Source: an uncultured Clostridia bacterium (lineage in GTDB: Bacteria > Bacillota > Clostridia > Lachnospirales > Lachnospiraceae). From it: a stretch of DNA of 6,497 nucleotides. The stretch covers positions 1 through 6,497 of the forward strand of contig CAMJIC010000144.1 in assembly GCA_946405675.1 (NCBI GenBank). Reading direction: 5' to 3'. Positions 6,021 to 6,497 of the stretch are shown here, in pieces (position 1 is the stretch's first letter; each line of letters opens with the position of its first letter). The translations under genes were made by a program, and so were the position numbers. Below the pieces are notes generated by a model. The model was not told the DNA's origin. It saw only the letters and a program-made list of their open reading frames with translations, and did no database searches.

Positions 6021-6050
6021 TTCGCTGCACTCACCGGTGCGGCAGTCGAA
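6021..6050 (+). other. Hairpin in the rsfS leader region
   Basis: GCTGCAC (6024-6030) pairs with GTGCGGC (6037-6043), with one G-T wobble, around the 6-nt loop TCACCG; TTC (6021-6023) can close against GAA (6048-6050) across a 4-nt bulge. The loop region overlaps the 8-bp palindrome CACCGGTG (6032-6039). No T-run follows, so it is not an intrinsic terminator. Any role in rsfS control is unknown. Nothing else recognisable was seen in 5968-6095. Confidence 0.4.
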
Positions 6051-6095
6051 AGCGCCAGAAAACTGATGTTTACAGATTAGGAAGAGGAGAATGAT

Positions 6096-6479
6096 ATGAC
6101 ATACGATAAGTCCAGAGAGATGGCAAGCCTTGCTTATCATGCCCTTGAGGAGAAAAAGGCGGAAAACATCACCATGATCGATATTGAGCAGGTCAGTACG
6201 CTCGCGGATTACTTCATCATTGCGTCCGGCAAAAACCGGAACCAGGTTCAGGCGATGGCGGATGAGGTGGATGAAGTGCTTGGCAGAGCCGGCTATGAAG
6301 TCCGGCATAAGGAAGGCTATCAGACCGCGAACTGGATCCTTCTGGATTATGGCGATCTGGTGATCCATATTTTTGATACGCAAAACAGGCTGTTCTATGA
6401 CCTGGACCGGATCTGGAGAGACGGGAAAGCGGTTTCCATTGAGGAATTGGAGGAAGGGAAGAAGAACGATGTCGATTGA
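6096..6479 (+). CDS. rsfS: Ribosome silencing factor RsfS (RsfA/Iojap family)
   Basis: 127-residue cytoplasmic protein that binds ribosomal protein uL14 on the 50S subunit and blocks joining to 30S, lowering translation when nutrients are short. Family motifs are clear: LADYFIIASGKNRNQVQAMADEV (36-58), RHKEGYQTANWILLDYGDLVIHIFD (70-94) and RLFYDLDRIW (98-107), with Trp80, Asp84, Tyr85, Asp87 and His91 in place. The tail is acidic and then Lys-rich. Start: ATG at 6096 with AGGAG at 6085-6089, 6 nt upstream; an ATG at 6091 is in another frame and meets a stop within two codons. It is separated from yqeK by 304 nt holding the small repeat element, so it may have its own promoter. Its end overlaps a following frame by 11 nt. 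Confidence 0.95.
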   Translation: MTYDKSREMASLAYHALEEKKAENITMIDIEQVSTLADYFIIASGKNRNQVQAMADEVDEVLGRAGYEVRHKEGYQTANWILLDYGDLVIHIFDTQNRLFYDLDRIWRDGKAVSIEELEEGKKNDVD

Positions 6480-6497
6480 TAACCAGTTTCTGATCAA
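6469..6497 (+). CDS. Start of a downstream gene, cut by the window end
   Basis: An ATG at 6469 opens a frame reading MSIDNQFLI that stays open to the window edge and overlaps the end of rsfS by 11 nt. A purine-rich AAGGG (6454-6458) lies 10 nt upstream as a possible ribosome binding site. Overlapping starts are common in this type of operon, but nine residues are too few to name a product or to be sure the gene is real. Confidence 0.4.

Noticed and set aside
5991..6497. 168-codon open frame on the minus strand across rsfS
   Set aside because: It mirrors rsfS, which has every family motif on the plus strand.

Overview
The window looks like core chromosome of a Gram-positive Clostridia-type bacterium (Bacillota), most likely Lachnospiraceae or a near relative. 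Reasons: secD and secF are fused into one gene, all genes have strong AGGAG-type ribosome binding sites and lie on one strand, the order recJ / yhbY / nadD / yqeK / rsfS is typical of Firmicutes, and base composition is moderate. The genus cannot be named from sequence alone.

Layout. Positions 16-2268 encode SecDF, the membrane motor that assists SecA/SecYEG export, closed by a clear intrinsic terminator at 2284-2321. A second unit follows: recJ (2398-4197, single-strand exonuclease), yhbY (4235-4549, CRM-domain ribosome assembly factor), nadD (4555-5193, NAD biosynthesis) and yqeK (5180-5791, HD-domain Ap4A hydrolase). Gaps are 37 and 5 nt, and nadD overlaps yqeK by 14 nt, so these four are probably co-transcribed. 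rsfS (6096-6479, ribosome silencing factor) comes after a 304-nt gap and overlaps by 11 nt the start of another reading frame that runs off the window.

The notable part is the gap between yqeK and rsfS. It holds a small non-coding element of 133 bp (5827-5959) with 15-bp terminal inverted repeats (14/15 matching), flanked by a perfect 8-bp direct repeat AATTCGAT. This is the structure of a MITE. The GTAA-starting ends and 8-bp duplication fit what is known of the IS66 transposase family, so it may be mobilised by an IS66-type transposase elsewhere in the genome. Inside it are an imperfect hairpin, a 12-bp hairpin and, abutting the right end, a perfect 15-bp inverted repeat formed by an extra internal copy of the terminal sequence. 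A possible -10 box lies inside the element, so the insertion may have changed how rsfS is expressed.

Functionally the second unit combines DNA repair (RecJ), ribosome assembly and silencing (YhbY, RsfS), and NAD/dinucleotide metabolism (NadD, YqeK), a familiar housekeeping set. Among the proteins, the main oddity is an alanine in SecDF where the SecF proton-relay aspartate normally lies. I see no large unknown multi-gene system here; the small mobile element is the best candidate for something undescribed.
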